From: Candidatus Hydrogenedentota bacterium
Lineage (GTDB): Bacteria > Hydrogenedentota > Hydrogenedentia > Hydrogenedentales > JAJRTN01
Reading direction: 5' to 3'
Length of the DNA: 64,000 nt
Assembly (NCBI GenBank): GCA_024278275.1
Contig: JAJRTN010000106.1
Span: forward strand, 1-64,000
Shown in pieces: positions 26,106 to 35,394 of the stretch. The notes below the pieces were generated by a model that had not been told where the DNA came from, searched no databases, and was given only the letters and a program-made list of their open reading frames with translations. The position numbers were made by a program, and so were the translations under genes. Numbering within the stretch: the stretch's first letter is position 1; each line of letters opens with the position of its first letter.

Positions 26106-28484
26106 ATGAACAAAACCCCGGTTTTATTCGTGTTGGTATTCCTGACCGCCTGGACGCCAAACGTAAACGCGACGGACCTGGTCCTTGTGTCGGGCGGGAA
26201 GAGCGATGCCCGTATCCTCGTGTCGCCGTCCGCCGAAGCATGGGAAAAGAAAGCCGCCGGGGACCTGGCTTTCTACATCGAGCAAATGACGGGCGTCTCG
26301 ATTCCCGTGATCGACAAGCGCCCCGCCATGGACGCCGCGCTGGAAAGGGGAACGCCCCTTCTCATCGTCGGGGAGGAGGCGCTCCGGCTGGAGGAAACAC
26401 TCCGGAACACCCTGGGGACCGTGTTGAAGAAGAACCCCTGCCTGCGTGCCGACGGGATTGTGTTGAAACGCGAGGGGAACCGGGTCTACCTGGCGGGAAG
26501 CAACGGCCCGAGCCACTATTACGCGGTGGCGGAATTGCTCCGGCGCTGGGGGTGTCGATGGTACATGCCCACGGACTTCGGCGCGTGTATCCCGGAACGG
26601 AAAGACCTGGCCGTGGGCGCGCTGGACTATGTTTACGCGCCGCCCTTTGAAATGCGCTCGTACTGGATTTCCTGGCTGGGGGACAACACGGGTCGCGCTG
26701 ACTTTCAGGCCCGAAACATGATGACCGGACGGGGTAACATGCCGCCAACGGGCCACGCCCTGGGCCAATACACGAAGGGCCTGGGCAAGGATACATTCAA
26801 CTTCCCCATCACGGCCCCGGAGACCGCAGTCCACGTGGCGAAGCAGTTGGAGGCGGATTATGCGGAGGGCAAACCCCTTTCGCTCGGCATGGAGGACGGA
26901 GCCTACGATTCCGACTACCCCGGGGACCAGGCATTGATGAAGCTGCAATGGGACAAGTACTTCATGCGCTGGTCCGTGACCGACCCCATGCTGGAACTGT
27001 ACAACAACGTGGCCCGAATTCTTCGGCGCAAGCACCCCGATTCCCCCAGCCGGATCGGCTTCCTGGCCTACGCCAACATGACCCTTCCGCCGGTCCGGGA
27101 CATGACCGCCGCCGCGTCGCTCTACTGCGACCTGGCCCCCATCGACATCGACCCCATCCACGGCATGGACGACCCCCGGTCGCCTTCCCGCCGGGAATAC
27201 CGGGACATTATGTATGCGTGGGCAAAAGTAATGGAGGGGCGGCTGGTCATCTACGACTACGACCAGGGCATGCTCGTGTGGCGCGACATCCCCAATCCGT
27301 CGCACCAGGCCTTCCGCCAGGATGTTCGACATTACCGCCGGGCCGGCATCCTCGGGGTGAACACGGAGAGCCGGAACGCCGTTGCCACCACCTTCCTCAA
27401 CCTCTACCTGCGCGCCCGCCTGTTGTGGAATCCTGACGAGGACGTGGACGCCCTGCTGGCGGAGTTTTATCCCAGGTTCTACGGTCCCACCGCCACGCCC
27501 ATGAAAGCATACTGGTCCGCCATTTACCGGGCGTGGGAAGATACCCTCTGCACCGAGCATGAGTACTTCGTCATTCCGGCCATCTACACGCCGCGGGTCA
27601 TGGCGGAGCTCCAGGCGAACCTGGAGGAAGCGGAGGAAATCGTTCAGTACCTTCGTGACCGGAAAGAGGGGCTAAGCCCCCGGGAGGCGATGCTCCTGCG
27701 CCGCATGACGTTCACCCGGATTGGCTACGATATTCTCGATGCTTACGTGACCATGGTGCGGGCCGCAGCCACGGAGGTGGACTACGGGAAGGCCGTGACG
27801 GCGGGCGAGCGGGGCCTTTGCGCACGCGACGCCATGACCGCCTTGGGCGGTATTTTCACCACCACCAAGCTGGAAGGGGACGATACGCCGTGGTGGCCTG
27901 GCGAGGTACAACAGTACCGGGACCTGCTTCGACTCACCGACGGGACTCGGGGTACGCTGGTGAAGAAGCTGCCCCTGGCCTGGGCCTTTCACCGCGATCC
28001 GGACCGGACCGGGCTGGAGAAGGGCTATCCCGGGAACCCGGTGGACCTGACCTATTGGAAGGATCACGGAGATGAGTATGGCACGGCGCGCCTAAAGGAC
28101 TATCCGGCGGACCAATGGGAAATGCTGCGCACCGATCTTTACGCCCAGGCCCAGGGGATTCGTCACGCTGACGGGCAGAGTTTCACCGGCGATTTGTGGT
28201 ACCGCTGCGAGGTGGAACTCACCCCGGAGGAAGCGGCGGGCGCCGTGCATGTGCGCTTCCCGGGGGTGTTCAACGAGTGTTGGCTTTACCTCAACGGCGA
28301 GGAAACGGGCCATCGTGAACAGGGAAAGCTCTACTGGCTGAACGACTACCACTTCGACTGGGACGTAGATTTGAGCGGCAAACTGAAAGCGGGCGTCAAT
28401 ACCCTGACCCTGCGCTGCAACTGCGAACACCACTATGGCGGCATGTTCCGCCGTCCTTTCCTGTACCGTGAGACGGGGCGTTGA
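26106..28484 (+). CDS. secreted DUF4838-type protein, glycosidase-like
   Basis: 792 residues with a signal peptide (about 1-22). The first 130 residues resemble the GH67/GH20-type N-terminal domain (EKKAAGDLAFYIEQMTGVSIP, then LLIVGEEA and YAVAELLRRWGCRWYMP). The middle (about 180-480) matches the DUF4838 pattern, a predicted TIM barrel with SLGMEDG and IGFLAYANM. The C-terminal 120 residues form a jelly-roll with LTLRCNCEHH near the end, probably carbohydrate binding. The ATG at 26106 has GGAGAGGG upstream. Catalytic residues are not established for DUF4838. Alpha-glucuronidase-like or hexosaminidase-like action is only a possibility. Confidence 0.8.
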   Translation: MNKTPVLFVLVFLTAWTPNVNATDLVLVSGGKSDARILVSPSAEAWEKKAAGDLAFYIEQMTGVSIPVIDKRPAMDAALERGTPLLIVGEEALRLEETLRNTLGTVLKKNPCLRADGIVLKREGNRVYLAGSNGPSHYYAVAELLRRWGCRWYMPTDFGACIPERKDLAVGALDYVYAPPFEMRSYWISWLGDNTGRADFQARNMMTGRGNMPPTGHALGQYTKGLGKDTFNFPITAPETAVHVAKQLEADYAEGKPLSLGMEDGAYDSDYPGDQALMKLQWDKYFMRWSVTDPMLELYNNVARILRRKHPDSPSRIGFLAYANMTLPPVRDMTAAASLYCDLAPIDIDPIHGMDDPRSPSRREYRDIMYAWAKVMEGRLVIYDYDQGMLVWRDIPNPSHQAFRQDVRHYRRAGILGVNTESRNAVATTFLNLYLRARLLWNPDEDVDALLAEFYPRFYGPTATPMKAYWSAIYRAWEDTLCTEHEYFVIPAIYTPRVMAELQANLEEAEEIVQYLRDRKEGLSPREAMLLRRMTFTRIGYDILDAYVTMVRAAATEVDYGKAVTAGERGLCARDAMTALGGIFTTTKLEGDDTPWWPGEVQQYRDLLRLTDGTRGTLVKKLPLAWAFHRDPDRTGLEKGYPGNPVDLTYWKDHGDEYGTARLKDYPADQWEMLRTDLYAQAQGIRHADGQSFTGDLWYRCEVELTPEEAAGAVHVRFPGVFNECWLYLNGEETGHREQGKLYWLNDYHFDWDVDLSGKLKAGVNTLTLRCNCEHHYGGMFRRPFLYRETGR

Positions 28485-28802
28485 AAGCACAACCCCTGTC
28501 TGATCGGGCCGGAACCCAAAATGGCCAACATAAAAGCGGATTCCAGCCGTTTTGAAAGTGGCTGGAAGCCGCTTCTATACGGACGGGCTCTTCCCGGTTT
28601 CCCCTCCCGTTTCCATGCGCCGCGGGGGAATGCCTGTCGCGGGTGTCCCGCCCGCATGGGAACACACGCCATGCGCTCCTACGGAGGGCCGTGGGAAGGC
28701 GCGAATACTCATTGCGGAAGGCGCCTGAGACCTTGATATCGTGCCCGCCTGTCAGTAGACTTGGCCGCCGTTGGAAGTCCCACGAAGGAGAGACACAAGG
28801 TC
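28485..28802. repeat. spacer with inverted repeat upstream of the formate dehydrogenase operon
   Basis: No gene is seen. A near-perfect hairpin pairs AAGCGGATTCCAGCC (28534-28548) with GGCTGGAAGCCGCTT (28560-28574), one mismatch, the same repeat family found near 8.2 kb and 0.5 kb. The remainder is GC-rich and leads to the AAGGAG/ACAAGG ribosome-binding region just before 28803. I cannot pick a convincing promoter. Confidence 0.55.
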
Positions 28803-29315
28803 ATGGCAGCCGTCGTCGATGAGGAAGTGGATTTCACCCGGGCCGAGCGCATCCTGAAAAAGTTCGAGGCCCGTGGCCCGGTTACGCGGGAAAACCTGAT
28901 CCCCCTTTTGCAGGAGCTACAGGAGGCTTACGGCTACCTGCCGCCCGCCGTGCTTCGTCACGTGAGCCGGGAAACGGGCATCCCGGCCAGTCATATCCAT
29001 GGCGTGGTCACGTTCTACGCCCAGTTCTACCTGGAACCCCACGGGAAGCACACCATCACCTTTTGCCGGGGCACGTCGTGCCATGTGCGGGGTAGAAAAA
29101 AGGTACTCGGGGCGGTGGAATCCCTGCTGGGGATCGAGGATGGGGAGACTACGGACGACATGGGCTTTTCGCTGGAGACGGTGGCGTGCCTGGGGGCCTG
29201 TGCGCTGGCGCCGGTGATGGTGGTGGATGGCAAGTACCATGGCAAACTGACGCCCCGACAGGCCGAGCAGATCGTGCGGCGGTTGGTGGAAGAAGAGCGC
29301 CGGAAGGAGTCCTGA
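28803..29315 (+). CDS. NuoE/HydC-like thioredoxin-fold [2Fe-2S] subunit of the formate dehydrogenase complex
   Basis: 170 residues. The N-terminal helical part (ERILKKFEARGPVTRENLIPLLQELQEAYGYLPP) and the thioredoxin-fold [2Fe-2S] domain match NuoE/HydC/HoxE subunits. Cluster ligands are in FCRGTSCHVRG and VACLGACALAP. It relays electrons to or from the NuoF-type flavin subunit. The ATG at 28803 is preceded by an AAGGAG region, and an upstream ATG (28761) would add 14 codons. Its stop overlaps the next ATG (TGATG). It is the first gene of a three-gene overlapping operon ending in a molybdenum or tungsten formate dehydrogenase. Confidence 0.93.
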   Translation: MAAVVDEEVDFTRAERILKKFEARGPVTRENLIPLLQELQEAYGYLPPAVLRHVSRETGIPASHIHGVVTFYAQFYLEPHGKHTITFCRGTSCHVRGRKKVLGAVESLLGIEDGETTDDMGFSLETVACLGACALAPVMVVDGKYHGKLTPRQAEQIVRRLVEEERRKES

Positions 29316-32300
29316 TGGAAAAACTCACGTCGGTTGAGGAAGTGGAGGCGTGGCGCGCCCGTGCCCGGGAAGCCGCCGACCAGGCCCGAACCGTACTCAG
29401 CGTGTGCGCCACGGGCTGTTCCGCCGTGGGCTCTCTCGCCGTGGCGAATGCGCTCGAAGCGGAGATCGCGCGGCTCGACCTCTCCGATACGGTGGCGGTG
29501 AAGCGGACGGGGTGCCACGGGTTCTGTGAACAGGGCCCCATGGTGGTAATTCGTCCCCCCGGTATCTTCTACGCCCACGTGGAAGCCGAAGACGCGGCGG
29601 AAATCATCGAAAAGACCGTCCGCAACGGGGAGACCATCGAGCGGTTGTTGTTCATTGATCCCACGACCCGGCAGGCGGTTGTCCATGAGCAGGACGTGCC
29701 GTTCTACACCCAACAGCAACGGGTGATACTCCGGAACAACAGCTTCATCGATCCCCTGGTGCTGGACGACTATATCGCGCGGGAGGGCTACGCCGCCCTG
29801 GCGAAGGCCCTGGGCGGCCTGTCTCCCGATCAGGTCATCAGCGAGGTGCGCGAGGCGGGCCTCCGGGGCCGGGGCGGTGCGGGCTTTCCCACGGGCGTGA
29901 AATGGGGTTTCTGCCGCCAGGCGCCGGGCGACGAGAAGTACATTGTGTGCAACGCCGACGAAGGCGATCCCGGCGCGTTCATGGATCGCAGCATCCTGGA
30001 AGGCACGCCCCACGCGGTGCTGGAAGGCATGCTGCTCGCCGCCTATGGCATCGGCGCGTCCCACGGTCTCATCTACGTGCGCGCGGAATACCCCATCGCC
30101 GTGCGCAACACGAAGGCGGCCATCGAGCAGGCCCGCGAGGCCGGGTTCCTTGGGGAAAACATCCTGGGTTCGGGTTTCAACTTTGATATCGAGGTGCGCG
30201 AAGGAGCGGGGGCCTTCGTATGCGGCGAGGAAACGGCGCTTATCGCCTCCCTGGAAGGAAAGCCCGGCATGCCCCGGCCCCGTCCGCCCTTCCCCGCCCA
30301 ATCGGGTTTCCGGGGCAAACCCACCACGATCAACAACGTGGAAACCCTGGCCAACGTACCCCTCATCATCCTGAAGGGGAAAGACTGGTACGGCGCCATG
30401 GGCACGGAGGGCAGCAAGGGCACCAAGGTCTTCGCCCTAGCGGGGAAGGTGAACAACACGGGCCTGGTGGAGGTGCCCATGGGCGCCACCCTGCGCCAGA
30501 TCGTCTTCGATATCGGCGGCGGCATTCCGAAGAACCGCGCCTTCAAGGCCGCCCAGATGGGCGGGCCTTCGGGCGGTTGCGTCCCCGCGAAATACCTCGA
30601 CCTGCCCATCGACTACGAGTCGGTGAAGCAGGTGGGTGCCATCATGGGATCGGGCGGTCTCATCGTGATGGACGAAACCACGTGCATCGTGGACGTGGCC
30701 CGTTTCTTCCTGGAATTCGTGCAGGACGAGTCGTGCGGTAAGTGCGTGCCCTGTCGCGTGGGGACGCGCCACATGCTCGATATCCTGAACCGCATTTGCG
30801 CGGGCAAAGGCGTGGAGGGCGACATCGAGCGGCTGGAGGAACTGGCCACGGTGATCCGGGAGACCTCCCTGTGCGGCCTGGGCCAGACCGCGCCCAACCC
30901 GGTGCTATCCACCATCCGCCACTTCCGGGAAGAATACGAAGAGCACATCCGGCTGAAGCACTGCCGCGCCGCCACCTGCGAGGGGCTGGTCGATACGCCC
31001 TGCTCCCATGCCTGCCCGGCGGGCGTGAACATCCCCCAATACGTGAGTCTCATCGCGGAACACCGGCTCAATGACGCGGTGAACATTATTCGCCGCCGCA
31101 ATCCTTTCGTGTCCGTCTGCGGCCGGGTGTGCGACGCGCCGTGCGAACACCGGTGCCGCCGCGCCGACCTGGACGACCCCCTCGCCATTCGCGCCCTTAA
31201 GCGCTACGCCGTGGACAACGCCCAAGACGTTTCCACGCCCCTCGTGCCCCCCGCCAAGGGTAAGCAGGAAGTGGCCATCGTGGGCAGCGGTCCGGCGGGG
31301 CTGAGTTGCGCCTTTTTTCTCGCGCTGATGGGCCGTCCGTCGGTGATCTTCGAGGCCCTGCCCATCCCCGGCGGCATGCTTTCCGTGGGCATTCCGGAAT
31401 ACCGCCTGCCCAAGAAAAGCCTGGACCTGGATATTCAGTTTATTCTTTCCCATGGCGTCGAATTGCGTGTCAACACGCCGGTAAAAAGCATGGATGCCCT
31501 GCGCGAACAGGGCTTCCGGGCCATCTTCCTGGCCACGGGCGCCCACGTGGGCCGCGCCATGGGCATTCCCGGCGAGGACAAGCGGGGCGTCGTGGATGCC
31601 CTGGCTTTCCTCCGTGGCCGCGCCTTGGGCGAAGCGCCGCCCTGTGGCAGGAAGGCGGTCGTCATCGGCGGCGGCAACGCGGCGGTCGATGCCGCGGGCT
31701 CCGCCCTCCGCCTGGGTGCGGAGGAGGTGACCATGCTCTACCGCCGCACCCGGGAGGAGATGCCGGCCTACGAGGAGGAAATCGAGGCGGTGCTCGAAGA
31801 AGGTGTGCGACTCGAACAGTTGGTCGCACCCAGGCGGGTGCTGGGGAACGGCACGGTCACCGGCATCGAGATGGTCCGCATGAAGCTGGGCGAGGCCGGC
31901 GAGGATGGCCGGCGCAGTCCCACACCCATCGAGGGCAGCGAATTCGTGATTGAATGCGACACCGTTATCGTCGCCATCGGACAGCGGGCCTCCATCGAGG
32001 CCGTGGGCGATTCCCTCGACCTCACGTCGTGGGGCACGGTGGCCGCCGATGAAAGCACGGGCGCCACGTCCGCGCCCGATGTCTTTACCGGCGGCGACTG
32101 CGTGTCCGGCGGTTCCACGGTCGTGGAGGCCATCGGGGCCGGGCAGAAGGCCGCCGTCGCCATTGACCGTATGCTGGGCGGGCCGGGCGTGCTCCCCGCC
32201 GACGGCGGCATGAGCCTGCGCAGACCGTCCGCCGAGGATCTTGAAAAAGAGGTGGCCGTGGTGGAACAACGCATGTTGCCCGCGGAGGTACGTCGGCGGG

Positions 32301-32413
32301 ATTTCTCGGAGGTGTTGTGCGGCCTCACGACGGACGCCGCTTTCGGCGAGGCGGGCCGTTGCCTGCGGTGTGATCTGGAACGGGCCGAGGCCCTTGGCTG
32401 TCAACGGAAATGA
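29315..32413 (+). CDS. fusion of NuoF/HydB-type NADH:flavin subunit with an NfnB/GltD-type NAD(P)H oxidoreductase module
   Basis: 1032 residues. Residues about 1-125 form a thioredoxin-like [2Fe-2S] domain (CATGCSAVG, GCHGFCEQGP). About 130-530 is NuoF: GLRGRGGAGFPTG and NADEGDPGAFMDRS for FMN/NADH, an SLBB region, and a [4Fe-4S] motif CGKCVPC with a later CGLG. About 555-1010 is a GltD/NfnB module with Cys-rich CSHACPAGVN and CGRVCDAPCEHRC, a FAD fold (VGSGPAGLS) and an NADPH-type fold (VIGGGNAAVDAA). The C-terminus ends with a CLRC pair. It is flanked by NuoE-like and FdhA genes with overlaps on both sides. It probably exchanges electrons among NADH, NADPH and formate. Bifurcation is possible but unproven. 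Confidence 0.9.
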   Translation: MEKLTSVEEVEAWRARAREAADQARTVLSVCATGCSAVGSLAVANALEAEIARLDLSDTVAVKRTGCHGFCEQGPMVVIRPPGIFYAHVEAEDAAEIIEKTVRNGETIERLLFIDPTTRQAVVHEQDVPFYTQQQRVILRNNSFIDPLVLDDYIAREGYAALAKALGGLSPDQVISEVREAGLRGRGGAGFPTGVKWGFCRQAPGDEKYIVCNADEGDPGAFMDRSILEGTPHAVLEGMLLAAYGIGASHGLIYVRAEYPIAVRNTKAAIEQAREAGFLGENILGSGFNFDIEVREGAGAFVCGEETALIASLEGKPGMPRPRPPFPAQSGFRGKPTTINNVETLANVPLIILKGKDWYGAMGTEGSKGTKVFALAGKVNNTGLVEVPMGATLRQIVFDIGGGIPKNRAFKAAQMGGPSGGCVPAKYLDLPIDYESVKQVGAIMGSGGLIVMDETTCIVDVARFFLEFVQDESCGKCVPCRVGTRHMLDILNRICAGKGVEGDIERLEELATVIRETSLCGLGQTAPNPVLSTIRHFREEYEEHIRLKHCRAATCEGLVDTPCSHACPAGVNIPQYVSLIAEHRLNDAVNIIRRRNPFVSVCGRVCDAPCEHRCRRADLDDPLAIRALKRYAVDNAQDVSTPLVPPAKGKQEVAIVGSGPAGLSCAFFLALMGRPSVIFEALPIPGGMLSVGIPEYRLPKKSLDLDIQFILSHGVELRVNTPVKSMDALREQGFRAIFLATGAHVGRAMGIPGEDKRGVVDALAFLRGRALGEAPPCGRKAVVIGGGNAAVDAAGSALRLGAEEVTMLYRRTREEMPAYEEEIEAVLEEGVRLEQLVAPRRVLGNGTVTGIEMVRMKLGEAGEDGRRSPTPIEGSEFVIECDTVIVAIGQRASIEAVGDSLDLTSWGTVAADESTGATSAPDVFTGGDCVSGGSTVVEAIGAGQKAAVAIDRMLGGPGVLPADGGMSLRRPSAEDLEKEVAVVEQRMLPAEVRRRDFSEVLCGLTTDAAFGEAGRCLRCDLERAEALGCQRK

Positions 32414-35124
32414 TGCCCATGGATGCAATCAACCTGACCATGAATGGCCGCGCCCTGACCGCCCGGCCGGGACAAACCCTGCTGGAGGTGGCGCTGGCGA
32501 ACGGCATCGAGATTCCCCGCCTCTGTTACGACCCGCGCCTCACCGCGACGGGAGCCTGCCGTCTTTGCGTGGTGGAGATCGAGGGGCAGCGCGGTCTTCA
32601 AACATCCTGCACGCGACTGGTGGAAGAGGGAATGGTGGTGCATTCGGACACACCCGCCATTCACCGGGCACGGAAAGCCACCGTGGAGATGCTCCTCAGC
32701 GAGCACGACCACCGTTGCACCACCTGCGACAAGGACGGGGACGGTCTGCTCCAGGACTATGCCTATGATTACCGGATCGAGGAGACGGGCCTGCCCTCCA
32801 TCGCGCCGTCGCCCGGCGAGGTAAACTACACCAGCGGCAACAGCGCCATTGTCTATGACCCCTCCAAGTGCGTCCGCTGCCAACGGTGCGTGAAGATCTG
32901 CGACGAGGTACAGGTGGCCCATGCCCTCACCATGAAGGACCGGGCCGGGAACGTGCGGGTGACCACGGGCTTTGACGTGGCCCTGTACGATTCGGATTGC
33001 GAGGTCTGCGGACAGTGCATCGGCACCTGTCCGACCAACGCCCTGTACGAGCGGGCCGCCGTCGGGAAAGGCAAGGCGAAGGACCTGGTCAGGACCCGGA
33101 CCACCTGCGTCTACTGCGGCGTGGGCTGCCAGTTGGACCTCAACGTCAATCGCAGAACGGGCCGCATTGTTCGCGTGACCAGCCCGCCCGGCGTGGTGCC
33201 CAACGACGGCAACACCTGTGTGAAGGGCCGCTTCGGGATGGAATACGTGGGCAAGGACGACCGCCTCACCGTGCCCCTCATCCGCGAGAACGGCACGCTT
33301 CGCGAAGCCACCTGGGACGAAGCCCTCGACCTGGTGGCCACGCGCCTCTCCACCATCAAGAAAGAGCATGGTCCCAACGCGCTGGCCGGGTTCAGCTCGG
33401 CCAAAACGCCCAACGAAGACAACTACGTGATGCAGAAGCTGGTGCGCGCCGTGTTCGGCACGAACAACATCGACCACTGCGCGCGCCTCTGTCATGCCTC
33501 CACCGTGGCGGGTTTGGCCCGGGCTTTCGGCAGCGGCGCCATGACCAACAGCATCGAGGAACTGCGCCGGACGCCCCTGACCTTTGTCATCGGGTCGAAT
33601 ACCACCGAGTGCCACCCGGTGATCGGCATCCTTATCCGTCAGGCGGCGGAAGCGGGCGACACCACCCTCATCGTTGCCGACCCGCGCGAGATTTCCCTCA
33701 CCGACCACGCCCATCTGCACCTTCAACACCGGCCCGGCAGCGACGTGTCCCTCATCAACGCCATGATCCACGTCATCCTGGAAGAGGGCCTTGAGGACAA
33801 GGCGTTCATCGAGGAGCGGACGGAAGGCTTCGAGGAAGTGCGCCAGGCGGTGGCCGACTGCACGCCCGAGGTGGCCGAAAAGATTACCGGCGTACCCGCC
33901 GGGGACATCCGCCGCGCGGCCCGGCTCTATGCCGCCGCCCCCGCGGCGTCCATCGTCTACTCCATGGGCATCACCCAGCACACGACCGGTACGGACAACG
34001 TCCTTTCCCTCGCCAACCTGGCCATGGTCACCGGCAACGTGGGCAAGGAATGCGCGGGCGTCAACCCCCTGCGCGGCCAGAACAACGTGCAGGGTTCGTG
34101 CGACATGGGCGCGTTGCCCAATGTCTATCCCGGCTACCAGAAGGTCGACGACCCGGCGGTGCGCGCCAGGTTCGAGGCGGCCTGGGGCGTTCCCCTCTCC
34201 GGCGAGGTAGGCCTGACCGTCGTCGAGATCATGAACGCCGCCATCGACCGGGAGATCCGGGGACTATATATCATGGGCGAGAACCCCATGCTCAGCGATC
34301 CCGATATCAACCATGTGCGCGAGGCCCTGGAAGCACTCGATTTCCTCGTCGTGCAGGACATCTTCTTGAACGAGACCGCCGAGCTAGCTGACGTGGTGCT
34401 TCCCGCCACCTCCTTCGCCGAGCGCGACGGCACCTTCACCAACACCGAGCGGCGCGTACAGCGCGTGCGGAAAGCCGTCCGACCTCCCGGCCAGGCCCGC
34501 GAGGACTGGCGCATCCTCTGCGACGTGGCCACGCGCATGGGCTATCCCATGAACTACCCGGACGCCTCGGCGGTGCAGGATGAAATCGCCTCGCTCACCC
34601 CCAGCTACGGCGGCATCCGCTACGACCGCATCGAAAAGGTCGGTTTGCAGTGGCCGTGTCCCAACCGGGATCACCCCGGCACAAAGATCCTGCACCGGGA
34701 CCAGTTCACCCGGGGGAAAGGCAAGTTCCATCCCATTCGTTTCCTCCCGCCCCAGGAACTGCCCGACAAGGACTACCCCTTCGTGTTCACCACGGGGCGC
34801 GTCCTGGAACACTGGCACACGGGCACCATGACCCGCCGTTGCGAGGTGCTGGACGACCTGGTGCCCCACGGCACGCTGGAGTTGCACCCGAGCGACGCGC
34901 GGAAAATGGGCGTCAAGCCCGGCGACACGGTCCAGGTGGTCTCGCGGCGCGGCGAGATCGCCCTGCCCGCCAACGTGACCAAGCGCGTCGCCCCCGGTAC
35001 CGTGTTCCTGGCCTTTCACTTCCACGAGCACGCCGCCAACGCCCTGACCATCGCAGCCCTCGACCCCATCGCCAAGATCCCCGAATACAAGGCCTGCGCC
35101 GTCCGGATGACGAAGGAGGTGTAA
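32410..35124 (+). CDS. fdhA: molybdopterin formate dehydrogenase catalytic subunit with NuoG-like N-terminus
   Basis: 904 residues. It carries a [2Fe-2S] ferredoxin domain (about 1-80), a His/Cys cluster region (about 95-110), two [4Fe-4S] ferredoxin motifs (CVRCQRCVKIC, CEVCGQCIGTCP), then the bis-MGD enzyme: CVYCGVGC...CVKG for the proximal cluster and HCARLCHAST with Cys361-His362, the metal ligand and catalytic His. Cys, not selenocysteine, is used (TGT codon). The C-terminal domain has the usual cofactor-binding block from TTGRVLEHWHTGTMT onward. In the His/Cys cluster motif the last expected Cys is Gly (H-x3-C-x2-C-x5-G). It overlaps the fusion gene by 4 bp and is followed 270 bp later by fhs, so CO2/formate interconversion is well supported. 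Confidence 0.93.
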   Translation: MMPMDAINLTMNGRALTARPGQTLLEVALANGIEIPRLCYDPRLTATGACRLCVVEIEGQRGLQTSCTRLVEEGMVVHSDTPAIHRARKATVEMLLSEHDHRCTTCDKDGDGLLQDYAYDYRIEETGLPSIAPSPGEVNYTSGNSAIVYDPSKCVRCQRCVKICDEVQVAHALTMKDRAGNVRVTTGFDVALYDSDCEVCGQCIGTCPTNALYERAAVGKGKAKDLVRTRTTCVYCGVGCQLDLNVNRRTGRIVRVTSPPGVVPNDGNTCVKGRFGMEYVGKDDRLTVPLIRENGTLREATWDEALDLVATRLSTIKKEHGPNALAGFSSAKTPNEDNYVMQKLVRAVFGTNNIDHCARLCHASTVAGLARAFGSGAMTNSIEELRRTPLTFVIGSNTTECHPVIGILIRQAAEAGDTTLIVADPREISLTDHAHLHLQHRPGSDVSLINAMIHVILEEGLEDKAFIEERTEGFEEVRQAVADCTPEVAEKITGVPAGDIRRAARLYAAAPAASIVYSMGITQHTTGTDNVLSLANLAMVTGNVGKECAGVNPLRGQNNVQGSCDMGALPNVYPGYQKVDDPAVRARFEAAWGVPLSGEVGLTVVEIMNAAIDREIRGLYIMGENPMLSDPDINHVREALEALDFLVVQDIFLNETAELADVVLPATSFAERDGTFTNTERRVQRVRKAVRPPGQAREDWRILCDVATRMGYPMNYPDASAVQDEIASLTPSYGGIRYDRIEKVGLQWPCPNRDHPGTKILHRDQFTRGKGKFHPIRFLPPQELPDKDYPFVFTTGRVLEHWHTGTMTRRCEVLDDLVPHGTLELHPSDARKMGVKPGDTVQVVSRRGEIALPANVTKRVAPGTVFLAFHFHEHAANALTIAALDPIAKIPEYKACAVRMTKEV

Positions 35125-35264
35125 GCGAAGATGGAGGTTCTTGCAGGGCAGGGTGTTGGGGGCAGCGTGGCGGCTTGTCACCCTTCTCCCATTCCCACGG
35201 AGGACCGCGGGATCAATGCGGGTTCACGATATCCACATGGTCCAACCCCGTTCCGGCCTCCTTC

Positions 35265-35294
35265 TTGACATTGCGGGGGACACGGCGGTACGCT
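35265..35294 (+). promoter_or_regulatory. possible sigma-70-type promoter for fhs
   Basis: TTGACA (35265-35270) is a perfect -35 hexamer. The best -10 at 18-nt spacing is TACGCT (35289-35294), a weak match. It lies about 100 bp upstream of the fhs ATG in the 270-bp gap after fdhA. The evidence is modest because the -10 is poor. Confidence 0.3.
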
Positions 35295-35394
35295 CCGCGC
35301 AATTTCACCCCACGATGTGCGTGGGATGGGTGAAGAAATCCGTAACGGTGACCACGATTCCGGCTGAAATGCCCGATAACAAAGGAAAGAGACG

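Noticed and set aside
35125-35394. Riboswitch or structured leader before fhs
   Set aside because: I looked for a THF-, SAM- or purine-type aptamer pattern and saw no matching conserved core. Only a possible promoter is kept.
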